A program made the translations under genes and the position numbers. A stretch of DNA of 64,000 nucleotides, taken from contig JABAKD010000028.1 in assembly GCA_012845835.1 (NCBI GenBank), positions 5,812,796-5,876,795 on the forward strand. The letters are read 5' to 3'. This document shows, piece by piece, positions 21,835 through 33,448 of this stretch (positions within the stretch are counted from its first letter, which is position 1; every line of letters begins with the position of its first letter). The DNA is from Undaria pinnatifida (taxonomy: Eukaryota > Sar > Phaeophyceae > Laminariales > Alariaceae). Below the pieces are notes generated by a model, which was given only the letters and a program-made list of their open reading frames with translations, was not told the origin of the DNA and ran no database searches.

Positions 21835-23635
21835 GTAGTGCCGGAGACCGGTAGTCGAAACTCCAGCTGATAAAGCAGAAATTGGTTAGACCGGAAGTAC
21901 TGGACTGCAATATTTATGCCATGTAAATGATAAAGATATTTAAAAGGTCGAATTTGGAATGTGGCAAATCAAGCGTGCTATCTACTACTACTGTGAAAAA
22001 TCGACAAGTACCACTGCGTATTTACACAACTGAAGCGAACAACGTAACGCAAACTACAAAAAAACGATTGTTAAAATGCCGATCCGTGAGAAAATAATTC
22101 ATACCTGGTAGCAAGACTTCCGGGCTCTACTACCATACAGGAAACTTCGAAACATGGGGCTGAAAAGAAGTGCACCTTAAGGAAATCAATATTTCCCAGC
22201 TGATGATAACGCACTAACAACAGACTAAAAATGAATATAGACTGCACTGCTGAATACACGAGGTTTTACGGAACCGATCGTTGAATGGTCGGATTTCGAA
22301 TGTACCCAGGACAATGCTGGGCCATCAACATTCTGTCGGGCTGATCGACTAATCATTGACTGCAGAGCTCTGTACACACCGATACAACATCGTTGAGGTC
22401 GTCGACCATAGGATGGAAGGGCGAAATGTAAAATATGTATAATCGTGCAATTCACCGCGCGTGGGAGAAATGATCGTGTCAATGATACATGGCTAAAATG
22501 CTCATCACTATGTACACGACACGATCCAACTTAGTTTACCATAAACGCTAGAAACGCATAATTATACATATTTGACGGTAGAAACACACCATAATTGATA
22601 GGTCGTCAGCTCTGTGGCTAGGCCGGTGGAAGAATCGGTCACTGTGGGGCTCCGGCACCTATGGTATATGTGTGTTGTCTTCGCATTAAACCGTTCTTTC
22701 TACCCAACGATATCAGCACACGCAGAGTCCGTGCTGATCCATCATATTCATAGAGAGATACAAATTCCCGTGGTCACAGACGACCGTGAAACAGAGTAAA
22801 CCAAACAGTCGTAACTCATCAAGGTAAAGCAAGTTAAGAGCTAGCCTAGCGGGTACGAGAACACAACCAAGCCAAACCGTAAAAAAGGGGAGTAAAAGGA
22901 AAAAAGCAAAATACACGACAGGTGTTCTGAAGAATGGGATGCATGGAGATCGGCAAGGAAAAGCTGCAATTGCCAGCGGAACACCATACGCACTGAAGAG
23001 GAACAGATACCTGTTGCACAGGCAAAACAGCACGAAGATTATAACTGCTGTTGCACGGACAAAACAACACGAAAAAGAGGAAGAAGATACCGTCATAAGG
23101 TCGGCGGGGGGGGAAATCAAAGGAGCAAACAAAAAAAAAGAAAAAAAGAAACAAAAAAGGACGGCCGGCAAGTCATAACTGTCGCTGTCGCGCTCCCCTC
23201 ATTGAATTCAACGAAAACAAACGATCAAAACAGAACCTACCACTCGCTGAAAGGATTCAATGCTATAGCACACGCTCAATTTAACTATTCGAACTGGTAC
23301 CTTGCCACACGATCTGTCACTTCGTTTCTGTATTCTTTTACAGCTGTATTTGTACGATTGCTCCCCCCCCCGCCCCCCCAGTTTCCCTTGGTTGGTGCTC
23401 ATGGTGTCCTCTGCTGTGAGGCGTTGCCAGCTCTTCTTTGCCTCACCCCAACTTGACATTTCTTCATGAAGCGGCCCGCCGTGTCGACGATCCCCCGGTG
23501 CCCGTTCCCACTTTGCTTCGCCGCCCTCGGCCATAGCACAGATTCCATTGCGAACACTAAAGGGGAGCTGTCCGTGGACCCCTCAGTCGCTTCGAATGCC
23601 CTGATGTCGTCTACCAGACACTAGGCCGAATTATT
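21835..23635. other. No gene recognised
   Basis: Short frames only. A purine-rich patch at about 23070-23165 explains a hydrophobic minus frame there. A short C-run lies at about 23361-23380. Confidence 0.4.
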
Positions 23636-23639
23636 TTCT

Positions 23640-25030
23640 GGTCAGCCTCGTCCCGGGTTCACCCCAACAGCCAACGTCCCGAACACCACACGATGAGTCA
23701 GTTGCTCATTGCTCGTCCGTTGTACGGCTCCCGCGAAGAGGAGGCGCCATATGCGGATAGTCGTCTCAACGCTCTCACATTGTGCCTTCTGGAGGGCCTT
23801 GGCGTACGACATGCGATGGTCGATGCGCTGTCGGCGGCGATGAAAGCCAATGATCCTTAGGAGGAGGTTATGGTGTGCCGTTCGGAGTTTAGCGAAGTGC
23901 TCCAGGCCGAGTGCCCAGGTCACACACCCGTACAAAAAGGTCTCCGTCGTCTCCATCATCTCGGTCTTTAGCAGGCGCAGCTTCAACATGAACGGGGGCA
24001 TCCTCCATATCGTACTGCTCGTGTTTAAAGCGGTCGTAGCATGCCCATGCGAGTCTGATCCGTCGTTTGATCTCTGGCATGATGTCGGCGTTTGCATCGA
24101 TAAGACCGCCCAGGTACAGAAACCATATCATCTGCATATACCTCTGGCCCGTTGCTTCGACGATGAGTGATGAGGTCGGGAGCACCTGGTTGAGTGTGCG
24201 CCGCAGCATTGTCTCCGTTTTTGTTTCAGACACGGTGAGTCCTGCTGCTTCTAAACCGGTCACAACAACGATCATCGTCTTCGCAAGGCCTTCCGCCGAC
24301 TTAGACACAAGGCCTGCATCGTCGGCGTACTGCATACCCCTGACTGACCTTCGCACATATGTTAGCGGTTCAACCTCCAGCCCGTCCTCCCCGAGGTCCT
24401 CCTCGAGGTGACTCAAGTCCCTCGAAATGTGTGGGTCCTCACTGAAGCGTACCAGGACGGCATGTATCGTAGCGGCGAAAACTACATTGAAAAGAAGGGG
24501 CAACAATCCACATCGTTGCCGCAGTCCTGGGTGGCGTCAAACCATTCAGATTTCTCACTGTCATCCGCGCGCACGAGAGCTTACAGGCCTTCGTGGAACT
24601 GGCGGATAATGGTAAGCATCTTCTCTGGTACGCCGAAGCGTGCGAGCACCACCGAGCACCACCCACAGCAGAGTCATATGCTTTCTGGAAATCGATGAAG
24701 CACATGTACAGAGGGATTCTCTAGCTTGTCCGAGGTCTTGCAGTTGGCGCACGACGGGCAGCATGTCCACTGTTGATCGGGCGGGGCAAAATCCGCACTG
24801 CTCTTCGGGGAGTATCCCTTCGGTCTCACAGCAGTTGCTGAGGCGGGGCACGACCATTTTTTGCAGTACTTTGCCTGAATGGGCAACGAGCGAAATCCCT
24901 CGGTAGTTGTTGCAATCACATCGATCCGTATTTTTGTGAAGGACTTTCATTGTTGCATATTTCCACTGCTGGGAGACGTCTCCCGTTCTCCACACAGGAG
25001 GTTGTGGAAGTAGCGGATGAATTCGGGGTG
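23640..25030 (-). pseudogene. LINE reverse transcriptase relic
   Basis: The minus strand gives the ordered motifs of a non-LTR reverse transcriptase in broken frames: [19 protein letters not shown] and [19 protein letters not shown] (about 24760-24920); [11 protein letters not shown], the motif A aspartate (about 24670-24700); LPLLFNVVFAA (about 24475-24505); and GMQYADDAGLV with the catalytic YADD at 24318-24329. Then come a thumb-like stretch and a C-terminal region (RTAHHNLLLRIIGFHRRRQR, SYAKALQKAQC, RRLLFAGAVQR-like) down to about 23645. RT would copy element RNA at a nicked target. At least three frameshifts break it. The 5' half (ORF1, endonuclease) is absent, typical of 5' truncation; its 5' end abuts an R1 fragment at 25055. 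The motif set suits an RTE/Jockey- or L1-like clade; I cannot place it further. Confidence 0.8.
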
Positions 25031-25054
25031 GTCAATTTTCAGCGTAAATTTAAT

Positions 25055-25180
25055 TACAAATTGAAAATACATTCCAGCTGTGAGATCGAAGATTTTGTCG
25101 AAACTCGTCTTTGCAAGCTGTGTGTGATACTCCGATCGCGCGTATTACGGGTTGTGTGTCCTCTTTAGGGATATTATGTA
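25055..25180 (-). repeat. R1 repeat 3' end, inverted fragment
   Basis: Reverse complement of the R1 terminal block: CATTCCAGCTGTGAGATCG, GTCGAAACTCGTCTTTGC, GTGTGATACTCCGATCGCG. It directly follows the truncated LINE. Confidence 0.8.
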
Positions 25181-25304
25181 TCAGGTATTATTATTGTACT
25201 ACTGCTCTGAGCGGCGTCGAACTATTCACTGTGAGGCTCCGGCACCCGTCGCATCGTTCGAATGACGACAGACAAATGAAAGATATAGGGTAACACATGT
25301 GAAT

Positions 25305-25385
25305 ACAATATAAAAATGAAAAAACACTCCAGCTGTGAGATCGAAGATTTCGTGGAAACTCATCTTTGCATACACATGCCGGTAT
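25305..25385 (-). repeat. R1 repeat 3' end, second inverted fragment
   Basis: CACTCCAGCTGTGAGATCG and CGTGGAAACTCATCTTTGC repeat the block at 25055-25180 in the same orientation, about 250 bp away. Between the two, CACTGTGAGGCTCCGGCACC is also found near 22638. Confidence 0.75.
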
Positions 25386-25389
25386 AAAA

Positions 25390-26195
25390 CACCAGTAAGT
25401 GATAACGTCGGGCTAGGGATTTTGCCCAGACGTAAAGCAAAATGATATGGGAGCGATGCTTCAGGGATCGGCTCTTCTCCGCTCGTCAAATTAACACCAC
25501 TTTCGTGGGTGGAACAACAAAGAGAATACGTGCATTTGTAATTCGCGAATCGTAATTTGTGTTTGGCTGCTCTCTCGCCGTCTGTTCGATTGGTTTTGCA
25601 TGCATCTGTTGAGAGTCGCAATGTTGGTTCACTCTGTTTCCCTTTTCACACGCTCGAGGTTATGGTTGTCTCGCTTCCAGATTGTAATGACTTTTGACGG
25701 TCGCGACTGAAAACCTTCTTTTCGAGGTGGTTTCAACGGCTTCCCTCGGAAACGGCTTGCACCGTGTCGCAGGCCAACACATTTATTCCTCTTGTCTTGC
25801 ACCGTGTGTAAAACGAGGCTCACATAACCTGTTGGGATTTATCTGAGTGTGCAGTACCTGGACGGCAGTCGATAATTTTCCCCCTTGACGCACGGGTGTC
25901 GAGCTTGTGTCGGTGTGCTTCGCTTGGCACGGTGGGTGCTCTCGACAGTAGAATATCGCTGACGAATGGAAATACCGAGATAAGCAGGGCAACTACTTGT
26001 TGGGCAGTCTTATGAACAACGCAAAGGGGCCGCAGGCGAGTGCAACGGCGGTACAAATCACAGGGAAAACTGTTGATCTAGCTAGTGGAAGCGAATTAGC
26101 GGCCATGATAAAAGTATGCCACACAAGTGGAAATGGGATACAGGCTGGACCGGCCAGGACGCCGTGACTTAACGAATATCGCTGTACCCCGCGAA
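25390..26195. other. No gene recognised
   Basis: Short frames only. Confidence 0.4.
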
Positions 26196-26196
26196 G

Positions 26197-26443
26197 TATT
26201 TTGAGTTCGAACCTGAAATTTCGACACGTGATTTAGAGCACGCGCATCAAAACACTGCTTGGAAATCGCACAAAAAACAAAAATAATTTGGTTGACTTTT
26301 TGTCCGTCTCATGATCATGGATTTCGTTTGGCCGCCCGTATGTCGGCAAGATTATTATTGTTTTTTTTGCGATATCCAAGAAGTATTTGTTTAAGCTTGC
26401 TCTAAACCACGTGTCAAAATTTCAGGTCCGAACTCCAAAAATT
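26197..26443. mobile_element. MITE-like fold-back with ~85-90-bp inverted arms
   Basis: The left arm (26197-26287) and right arm (26351-26443) are inverted copies. Reading inward, the left has GAGTTCGAACCTGAAATTTC, GACACGTGATTTAGAGCA, CTTGGAAATCGCA and CAAAAATAAT. The right, reverse-complemented, has GAGTTCGGACCTGAAATTTT, GACACGTGGTTTAGAGCA, CTTGGATATCGCA and CAATAATAAT. The spacer is only about 63 bp. Size and structure fit a non-autonomous DNA transposon of MITE type. No target-site duplication was confidently identified. Confidence 0.8.
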
Positions 26444-26444
26444 G

Positions 26445-27235
26445 AGCGGGGCCACAGCGATATTTTCCATTTTCTCCATTTTTGTCGATAACACTTGACT
26501 TATATGTGGAACCAAGTTTTGGTCATATTTCTTGATGGGTGGCAAGATGGGCAATGAAACTTATATCGATAGTCTTCAGCATAGTGTCCACCAAATCTCA
26601 CCTTGATCGGAGATTTTTATTTATATATTGTACGGATTATTTTTTTCTTTCAAGGTAGGAAAAGTTTATGCTTTGGCGTTTTCGCGGATATCTCGGCGAG
26701 ACCGAGTCGGAAAACAATTCCTTAGGATTTCCCTTTTTTTACTGCATGTGCACTGTGGTGTCAGGGGTAGCGGTTCCAATTTTCAAGTCCTAATTCGTAA
26801 AAGCGGTAGCGGCAGGGCTTTCTGAAACATTGTCGGTTTTTTTGCCGGCCAAGCCTGTGGTGGCGGCGGCTTGTTGAAGGATAGTAGGGTTGCGAAGAAA
26901 AGCAAGACAATATCTTCCGGAAGTATAGTATTGCTGGTCTGGCGACACTGATTGTTATAAAATGGCAAACAGTGCATGACCACATCACCTCGCCTGTTGT
27001 ATTTGACGATACGTATCTCTTTCTTATAATTAGCGATGTCAGAAAATAATGGTAACTACAAATATTCTAAAAAATATTATAGCTTTCGACACATGTATCA
27101 TACTCGTACAACAACAAATTATGAAGATTTAACACGTTATTTACTACACTTAAACACTGGGCTGCATGCTGCATCTAACATCAAACCTTCTAGAATAGTA
27201 AACATTACAAGGCAGATGATATAAAGGGATATCGT
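26445..27235. other. No gene recognised
   Basis: Short frames only, in AT-rich sequence. Confidence 0.4.
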
Positions 27236-27239
27236 ATTG

Positions 27240-28745
27240 CTTCAATCGTCAGGTTTGTCCCCTTTGAGGATTTGTAGTTTCCGCGCACATATTGAAATGT
27301 CCCGCCCCCCGCCCCCCCCCCCTCCCATCCCCCTCCCCTGACCCCTCTTGTTCATAAAAAAACCCAACCCTCCCTCCCCCCCCCCCCCCCGTCCCCCGAT
27401 CCCCCCCCCTTCCGCCTAGTTTGTCCAAACGCCCCACTCACAATCGAAATAGGCCAGAGTAATAAACACCTATACGCAGTTGATATCACGTCATTATCTT
27501 TCTGACCATCCATGACGTAGTTTTCAATTATTTTCCCCCCCCAAAAAAAAACTCCAACGCCCCCTCTTTTCCAATTACCCGCACGATCGCCTAGACCTAG
27601 CACCACGCGTATAACAAGCCCCTACATATCTTTGATCTCACAGCCGAATTGTATTTGAATATTATTTGTGACCTAAACCTCCTAAAAAATCCCCCCCCCC
27701 CCCCCGCCCCTCTCGCTCTCCCTTGCTCAAACGCCCCACCTAATATCGAAATCCGCCAGATTAATAAACACTTCACGCACAGGATATCACCTCATCATCT
27801 TTCGAGAGCCATCCATGCCGCTGCTTCCCCCTCCCCCCCACCCCGAACGCCCCCTTCTTCCCCATCACCCGCACCATCGCCAAGACCTAGCACCACACGT
27901 ATAACAAACCCCTCACCTAAAACCCTTCCTCCCCCCCCCCCCCCCCCCCCCCCGCCCCCCCCGCCCCCTCGCCCCCCCGCCCCCCCCCTCCACCTCCCCC
28001 CCCCCCCCAACCCATCCCAACCCCACCCCCTCGAACACTCCACCCTCTTTCTACTCACTGATTGTACGACTTACCCCAGGATATACATGATAAACTGATG
28101 CATTATTTCCAAAACCGTCACATTTATCCCCTCAAAATAATGTTTAGTTTCCACGCACATATTGAGCTGCCCCCCCCGCCCCACCCCCGCCCCGACCCCC
28201 CCCCCGTAATAAACTGGTGCATTTTTTTTTTTTTCCCCAAAACCGTCAGATTTATCCCCTTGAAAGGATTTATAGCTTACATGCACAAATTACCCGTCCG
28301 TCCCCCCCCCCCCCCCATCCCCCCCCCCCCCCCCCCCCCTTCCAACCCCGCTCGCTTTTTGATCAAAACCAGGCCCCCACGTCCTTCAAAACTTCGCCCC
28401 CCCCCCTCACCGGTTATTCGACTTACAGGATTCACTTGATAAAGTGATGCATTTCCTTCCACAGCTGTCAGATTTTGTCCCCCTCAGCAACAGGTTTTAT
28501 AGTTCCCGCGCACAGACTGACTGAAATCACCCTGTTGATCCTGATAGCTACACTGTAGTTGTAAGGGGAGTCGCCGACCTATATCCTTAATGAGGACACA
28601 CAACTCGTAATACGCGCGATCGGAGTATCACACACAGCTTGCAAAGGTGAGTTTCGACGAAATCTTCGATCTCACAGCTGGAGTGTATTTTCATTTTTTA
28701 TTGGACGAAATCTTCGATCTCACAGCTGGAGTGTATTTTTATTTT
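27240..28745 (+). repeat. R1 dispersed repeat, longest copy, with extended C-runs
   Basis: This copy repeats the R1 modules several times: GTCAG-TTTGTCCCC and GTTTCCGCGCACA boxes, each followed by a C-rich tract (27300-27420, 27535-27560, 27690-27720, 27915-28045, 28170-28205, 28300-28350). CTTTC-AGCCATCCATG and CACCATCGCC-AGACCTAGC blocks lie between them. It ends with GGGGAGTCGCCGACC, GCGATCGGAGTATCACAC and a doubled GATCTCACAGCTGGAGTG end (28670-28690 and 28715-28735). The C-runs lie on one strand throughout. Proline-rich frames here are artefacts of composition. Confidence 0.85.
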
Positions 28746-28764
28746 TAATTATTACACTCAAATA

Positions 28765-28855
28765 ATTGCAAATGAAAATACACTCCAGCTGTGAGATCGG
28801 AGATTTCGTCGAAACTCATCTTCGCAATGTGTGTGATACTCCGATCGCATTGACG
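28765..28855 (-). repeat. R1 3' end in inverted orientation, forming a palindrome
   Basis: ATACACTCCAGCTGTGAGAT, GATTTCGTCGAAACTCATC and GTGTGATACTCCGATCGC are the reverse complement of 28612-28700. With the preceding R1 end this makes a near-palindrome of about 90-bp arms with an A+T-rich centre (28740-28770). Confidence 0.85.
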
Positions 28856-28859
28856 GGAG

Positions 28860-29580
28860 CATTTACGGGGTAGTCCTTCGCGGAGCTCCATATAAAGCAA
28901 GGCTAGAGGTACTAATGGAACCTTGGTTCAACTTGTACAAACAAGTCTTCCAGCATCGATCGACATGTTGCGACATGTACGTATTACATCATCAACTGGT
29001 TCTTGCCACATACATAAGCACGTAGTACGTATTACTCTAACTGGTCTGTACCACAGGTTTAGAAAATACCTGGTACATGCTACTCCAGCTGATTTGTGCT
29101 ATGATACGTATGTCTGTACGTACCCAAACCTAGGTTCTTCGCGTGGCTATTAATAGTTGATAAATATGTCAAATTGTTATGCGTTATGTGCATACATACG
29201 TCCACTTTCGAGCTACAACAGAGTCACTTTCGAGAAGTGGAGGATTTGTACGGACATTCATTGTTGTTGTTGCTGTTCTCACATTAACTCGCATAATCAA
29301 GTCCGTGGTCACAGGACAGGCTCCAGTCACTCCGGAGTGGAAGAATACCCAAGGGAAAAACACAAACAACTCAAGGTGGTACACGCATATATCACAACTG
29401 ACGCAATTCATGCCTCCACCAGAAACATATAAAAGTGATATCGGGAGTCAGTGTACGATGTGCCAGGTCTATACCTGGTGCATACGTCTCATTACTCGCG
29501 CCTGGAAAAACTGACTATACCGCTTGCCACCCAAGAAAGTCTACCATGTATACAGTACACATAGTATCTATCACTACGCA
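28860..29580. other. No gene recognised; TACCTGGTAC motifs
   Basis: Short frames only. Quasi-palindromic words related to TACCTGGTAC start here (for example 29068-29077) and continue to about 31160. Confidence 0.4.
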
Positions 29581-29584
29581 TACG

Positions 29585-29765
29585 CACGACAGACGCAAGT
29601 CAATTGAAGAGAAGGAACAAAGAACAAATAAGAAGAGAAAGGAAAAGAAAGAAAAGATAAGAAAGCGAAAAAAGAAAACGAAGAAGGAAAAGAAAGAAAA
29701 GAAAAGACAAAAAAGCAAGAAAAGCAAGAAAAGGCAAGACAAGAAGAGGAAGCAAGGAAAAGAAT
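29585..29765 (+). repeat. Purine-rich (AAGGA/AAAGA) low-complexity tract
   Basis: About 180 bp almost free of pyrimidines on the plus strand. It yields a Lys/Glu-rich frame on plus and a Phe/Leu-rich frame on minus; both follow from composition. Confidence 0.85.
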
Positions 29766-29769
29766 AGAG

Positions 29770-30220
29770 AAAAAAATGTCATACTAGCAGACCCTGGGAA
29801 CTGACTCAAGACGGCATTGGGCTCATAGAGGGTATCAAGTGCATCATCAAATGGCACTGGGGAGAGAACGCAACATGGCAAAGAAGTTAGGGCAGCCTTA
29901 CGCTATATTGTCACGGCCATTGGAAGGCCCACAACTTTCGAGATGATGATGGCCAAACCCAGACTTCAGTCTCTTGCGCATGACGTCCCCCCTTCCCCCT
30001 CCCACCCTTCCCCCCGCCCCCCCCGCCCCCCCCATCCCCCTCCCCTCCCCCCCCCCTCACTTCCCCCTCCCTCCCGGTTGCTTAGAGATGCCGACGGTGG
30101 ATGGCGCTGCCGCAGACTTTGCGCGTCGCTTTGCGGCTTTGCTTCTCTCCGTTTCATGCCAATTCCGCATGAACAACTCGGCTCCCTCCTCTAGTCGTCG
30201 AAACCATCATACAAGCGCTC
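29770..30220. other. C-rich tract and unrecognised sequence
   Basis: A strand-biased C-rich tract spans about 29988-30075. It lacks the R1 words. No gene is recognised. Confidence 0.5.
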
Positions 30221-30221
30221 C

Positions 30222-30560
30222 GCACCGCGGGCGGATGACGCCGCCCGCTACGCTCGCGTAAGACAGATTTCAACTAAATGTGAAGGAGGCAGAGCGAAGA
30301 GGCCCATGATTTAGTGTGACTATCGATTTGATAATGCCAAGAGCTGCTTGTGCGGAGCTGATTGCCCTGTCTGTACTGTGCTGTCTGTTGGCGATGTCAC
30401 GTTCTTGCCGGCAGAAGTACGGGTGTAATTTGCGAAGAAAAACTTGCTAAGAGAACCGAGATGGAGAACAAAATCAACGACGAAAGCGAAAAGACGAGTA
30501 CACACGCACGTACTACCGGTACCTGGTACCTGGTACTTCGCTTAATACCTGCTGCCTGGT
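30222..30560 (+). repeat. Direct repeat D, copy 1
   Basis: Matches 30600-30945 with an offset of about 378 bp: CCGCGGGCGG-TGACGCCGCC, GCTACGCTCGCG, TAATGCCAAGAG, GAGCT-ATTGCCCTG, GATGTCACGTTCT and ACGA-GAAAGC-AAAAGAC-AGTAC. The copy ends in repeated GGTACCTGGTACC words. Confidence 0.85.
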
Positions 30561-30599
30561 GGTACTCTGTGTGGTTCTTAAAAAAAAACAGGACTCCGC

Positions 30600-30945
30600 T
30601 CCGCGGGCGGCTGACGCCGCCTGCTACGCTCGCGCACGGAAGAATGCAACTGAAACATATGTAAAGGGGGCAGGAAGAAGAAGAGTCCCGGGATAATTTG
30701 GTGCGAATATCGAATTGATAATAATGCCAAGAGGTGCTTGTTCAGAGCTAATTGCCCTGCGCTGTACTGTGTGCTTGTTGATGTCACGTTCTGAAGGGCA
30801 GTACGTATGCTGTTTGCGCGGGAGGGGGGGGGGGGGCTGGGGACCGAGAGAGGACAATCAACTGATGAAAGCAAAAAGACAAGTACGCAACGCGTACATA
30901 AACCTGGTACCTGTATCATACCTGGTACTGCTACTGCTATATGGT
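30600..30945 (+). repeat. Direct repeat D, copy 2
   Basis: Partner of 30222-30560. It carries an 11-12-base G-run near 30824-30836 not seen in copy 1 and ends in CCTGGTACCTG words. Confidence 0.85.
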
Positions 30946-31360
30946 CAAAACGCACAGCGCCGCACAACACAGCACCGCAAAACGAAAGGCAGGGCACGGC
31001 ACCGCACTGGGCTGCGCTGTGCTGCTGAGCTATAGATAGCCGGGCTGACCTGAGCTGGGGGTGCAATGTTCAAGATCCAACAACGTAATGTGTACAAACA
31101 AACCTGGTGTATGTAGCATTAATAGTACCGGTACGTGGTATGATACTTCGAATGTTACTGGCATGTATGTACGAACTAGTAAAAGTACAACAAAGCACGC
31201 AGCATGGCGAAGCATGGCAAGCACGGCAAAGCACACGGCGCTGCGCTCTGCTGAGCTAGCGCTTGCGGTGCGCTACAGAGCTGAGTTGCAGGGCACGGCA
31301 GGCATGGCACTGCCCGGCGCTGCGCTGCTGAGCTGTAGCGCTGCGGTGGGGAGCTGATGA
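30946..31360. repeat. GCACGGCA/GCTGCGCTG low-complexity patches
   Basis: Two patches (30950-31035 and 31195-31350) of short GCACGGCA, GGCACGGC and GCTGCGCTG words, partly in opposite orientation. No gene is recognised. Confidence 0.6.
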
Positions 31361-31364
31361 AACT

Positions 31365-32265
31365 TCGTGCCAAGTGCAAAACATATTGTGTAAATCATAC
31401 AAAAGCTCAAGAATGACCGTTCCGCAAGTAGTGCACAGGCGGCAAATTAGCGGCAAATGGTGGTAAGTTCAACTTTTACTAAATAAACGAGAAGGAAGAA
31501 ATAATCGTGAAAAGGTTCAAAACCGTGTCGGAAGAAAAACAAAATTTGCAGGAAGCAGCTGAAAGATCAAGAAACAAATAACAAAACGAGCAGAAACAAA
31601 AACATTAGACTAAAGGCCGAGCAAGAAATCAAAGAAAAGCTGGACCGTTCCGCGAGTAGTACGACCCCGGGAATGCCAGGGACGCACCAAACGAGCACTC
31701 CCAGCAAAAAGAAGTTAGTAGGTATATTTATACACCTTTCAATTGCTAACAATGCGATCAACGTCGACTATTTCTGGTACTTGGGCTATACAGCAGCAGC
31801 GGCGTGCTACTCTTTGAGATACGATAAAATCGAATCGAACATTAGGTATAGTTCTCATTTCATCTGCATACGCGATTTCGGATTTAACGGTTGGCTAGAC
31901 TGGGAGTCTGATAGGGCTCCGGTGTCCGCACCGTAATCAGTACGATGGATTCCAGTTGATAAAAGCACCGCCACCTCTGCACAAGCAAGTAGCCGTCGTA
32001 AAACTGTGGCGACTATTGGTTGACTGCGAAATGTTCAAGCACCTCTGGGAACGCGAGAAACTACGCAGACATCGTTTCCTCATAACAACGCATTTAGCCC
32101 CCGTTGGTTGGTGTATGTGCCTGATCGAAAACTACTCACATTCTCACCAAATCCGTCCGATGATGCTGGCCGCATGAGGCCCGACGACATCTTCTATACA
32201 GTTAATGGTTCCCAACGCAAGAGTCGGATGTGCGTCAGCTTTATCACGCCGCGCCGATCTGACTA
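31365..32265. other. No gene recognised
   Basis: Short frames only. Confidence 0.4.
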
Positions 32266-32269
32266 TGTT

Positions 32270-32545
32270 AATTTACCCCTTTAAGCGTAGGGGGCGTACC
32301 CGTTATACGAACAGTAGTAGTAGGGTCGATGTTCGAGTAGAGAGGCAAAATAACATGTATATTTCAAGCTCTTCCCGAGTACCACGAGGATTGCACTCGG
32401 TTGGAAACAAAGCGGTTGAACAGCTTGTAAATAATCCCGCCAGCTCGATAACTCGCTACGATGTAGTCAACGTGTTGTTGAAGACACCCGTAACTTTACG
32501 CCATTGCCATGTCCGCATTATATCCAAGACCGATAAACAGCCATC
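32270..32545 (+). repeat. Direct repeat E, copy 1 (possible LTR-like flank)
   Basis: Matches 35830-36105 in order: CCCGTTATACGAACA-TAGTAG, TAC-ACGAGGA-TGCACTCGGT, CGCTACGA-G-AG-C and GTC-GCATTATATCC-like words. The copies flank the second Ty3 relic about 3.5 kb apart, so they could be remains of terminal repeats, though they are diverged. Confidence 0.65.
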
Positions 32546-32648
32546 CTGCTCTACAACTGGAAAGGCACTGCACCGTATAATTAGTATCTCCTTAGGTAAA
32601 ACGAGTCGATGAAAATATACAATCAATCATTATCTTCACTGCACCACC

Positions 32649-33434
32649 GTGACAGAAAGAAAGATAGCAGTACTCATGTATTCTGGCGAAGGCGTTACAG
32701 CAATGTCGGGGGAGCTGGAAGAGGCCCTGCATGGACAGCCGGGGATAACCCAGGCCGCGTTAACGCAGGAGTTTGTCGGGAATGCGCGTGTGGAGAGGTC
32801 GTTGGGCCAGGAGTTTGACATTGAGACGCAATCGTGTCGGCTCCACTTAACGATCGAAGCGCCATGGGGACCAGCCCGGTTTACCATGCCGTTTATCGTG
32901 CTCTCTATGGCAGGCGATGTGGTTGTCATCGGGCAGAAGACGCGAGGGAAAATCGGCATCAATGTCATAGAGCAGCTCACAGCATTCGTACTGAATGCAT
33001 GTGGGCGTCAAAATGGCGCTGGGATGGAGCTTACAGCTCGTGCTGTGGGCGAGCTCAAAGCTGGTGCTGTGCTGGTGGCGGAGATGGCTGTCACGGCGTT
33101 GGGGCCTGGTGGCGATGCCCCAGGTGACGTGAACAATAACGTCACAGTGATGCTGCCGTCTCAACGACCCATGATATTCCAGGACTCTAAGGTGGAAATG
33201 CGGAGTCCCGTGGGCGTGTTGCAGACGGCGATCAACAACGCTGTTGACCATGCCTTCCCGCCGGAATGTGCCAAGATGTTGCGCCATATCGTTTTGTGCA
33301 CGCACCTTGACGTTTTCCGTCGGGCGGGTTTGGGCGGCCCACCTGCGCGCGTGGAGCCCATGGCGGTGCGGCTTCATCCACGAGCAAGAGTGGTGCGAGT
33401 GAAGCCCCCACCAAAACGTGATCGCCTACGGTAA
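32649..33434 (+). pseudogene. Ty3 relic 2: protease and RT leader
   Basis: An open frame of 261 codons with no motif beyond the first part of Pol. Residues 6-20 read IAVLMYSGEGVTAMS, aligned with the retropepsin box hhxDSGA: the catalytic Asp is Tyr, so the protease would be dead. Residues 80-110 (MPFIVLSMAGDVVVIGQKT then GKIGINVIEQL) are the flap and terminal part. Residues 203-250 (FPPECAKML, CTHLDVFRRAGLGGPPARVE, RLHPRARVVRVKP) are the stretch that normally leads into reverse transcriptase. The frame stops there; RT, RNase H and integrase are missing. The next frame is a chromodomain tail, so the element has lost its middle. It parallels the minus-strand relic at 3288-5930. An intact frame in a dead element could be chance, recent loss or a retained non-autonomous product. 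Confidence 0.7.
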
Positions 33435-33448
33435 AATGCGGCAGAATC

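Noticed and set aside
20103..21870. Long Ser/Phe/His/Gly or Ala/Ser/Val/Glu-rich frames (up to 333 codons) as a repetitive structural protein
   Set aside because: Open in several phases on both strands because of the 12/15-bp DNA unit; the telomere-like tract interrupts them, and no codon-level constraint is visible.
22713..23171. Hydrophobic multi-spanning membrane protein on the minus strand
   Set aside because: Phe/Leu content comes from a purine-rich plus strand; no other membrane-protein features and no homologue.
27649..28447. Proline-rich proteins
   Set aside because: Translation of C-runs inside R1; the phase changes between copies.
29435..29767. Lys/Glu-rich protein
   Set aside because: Explained by a purine-rich tract.
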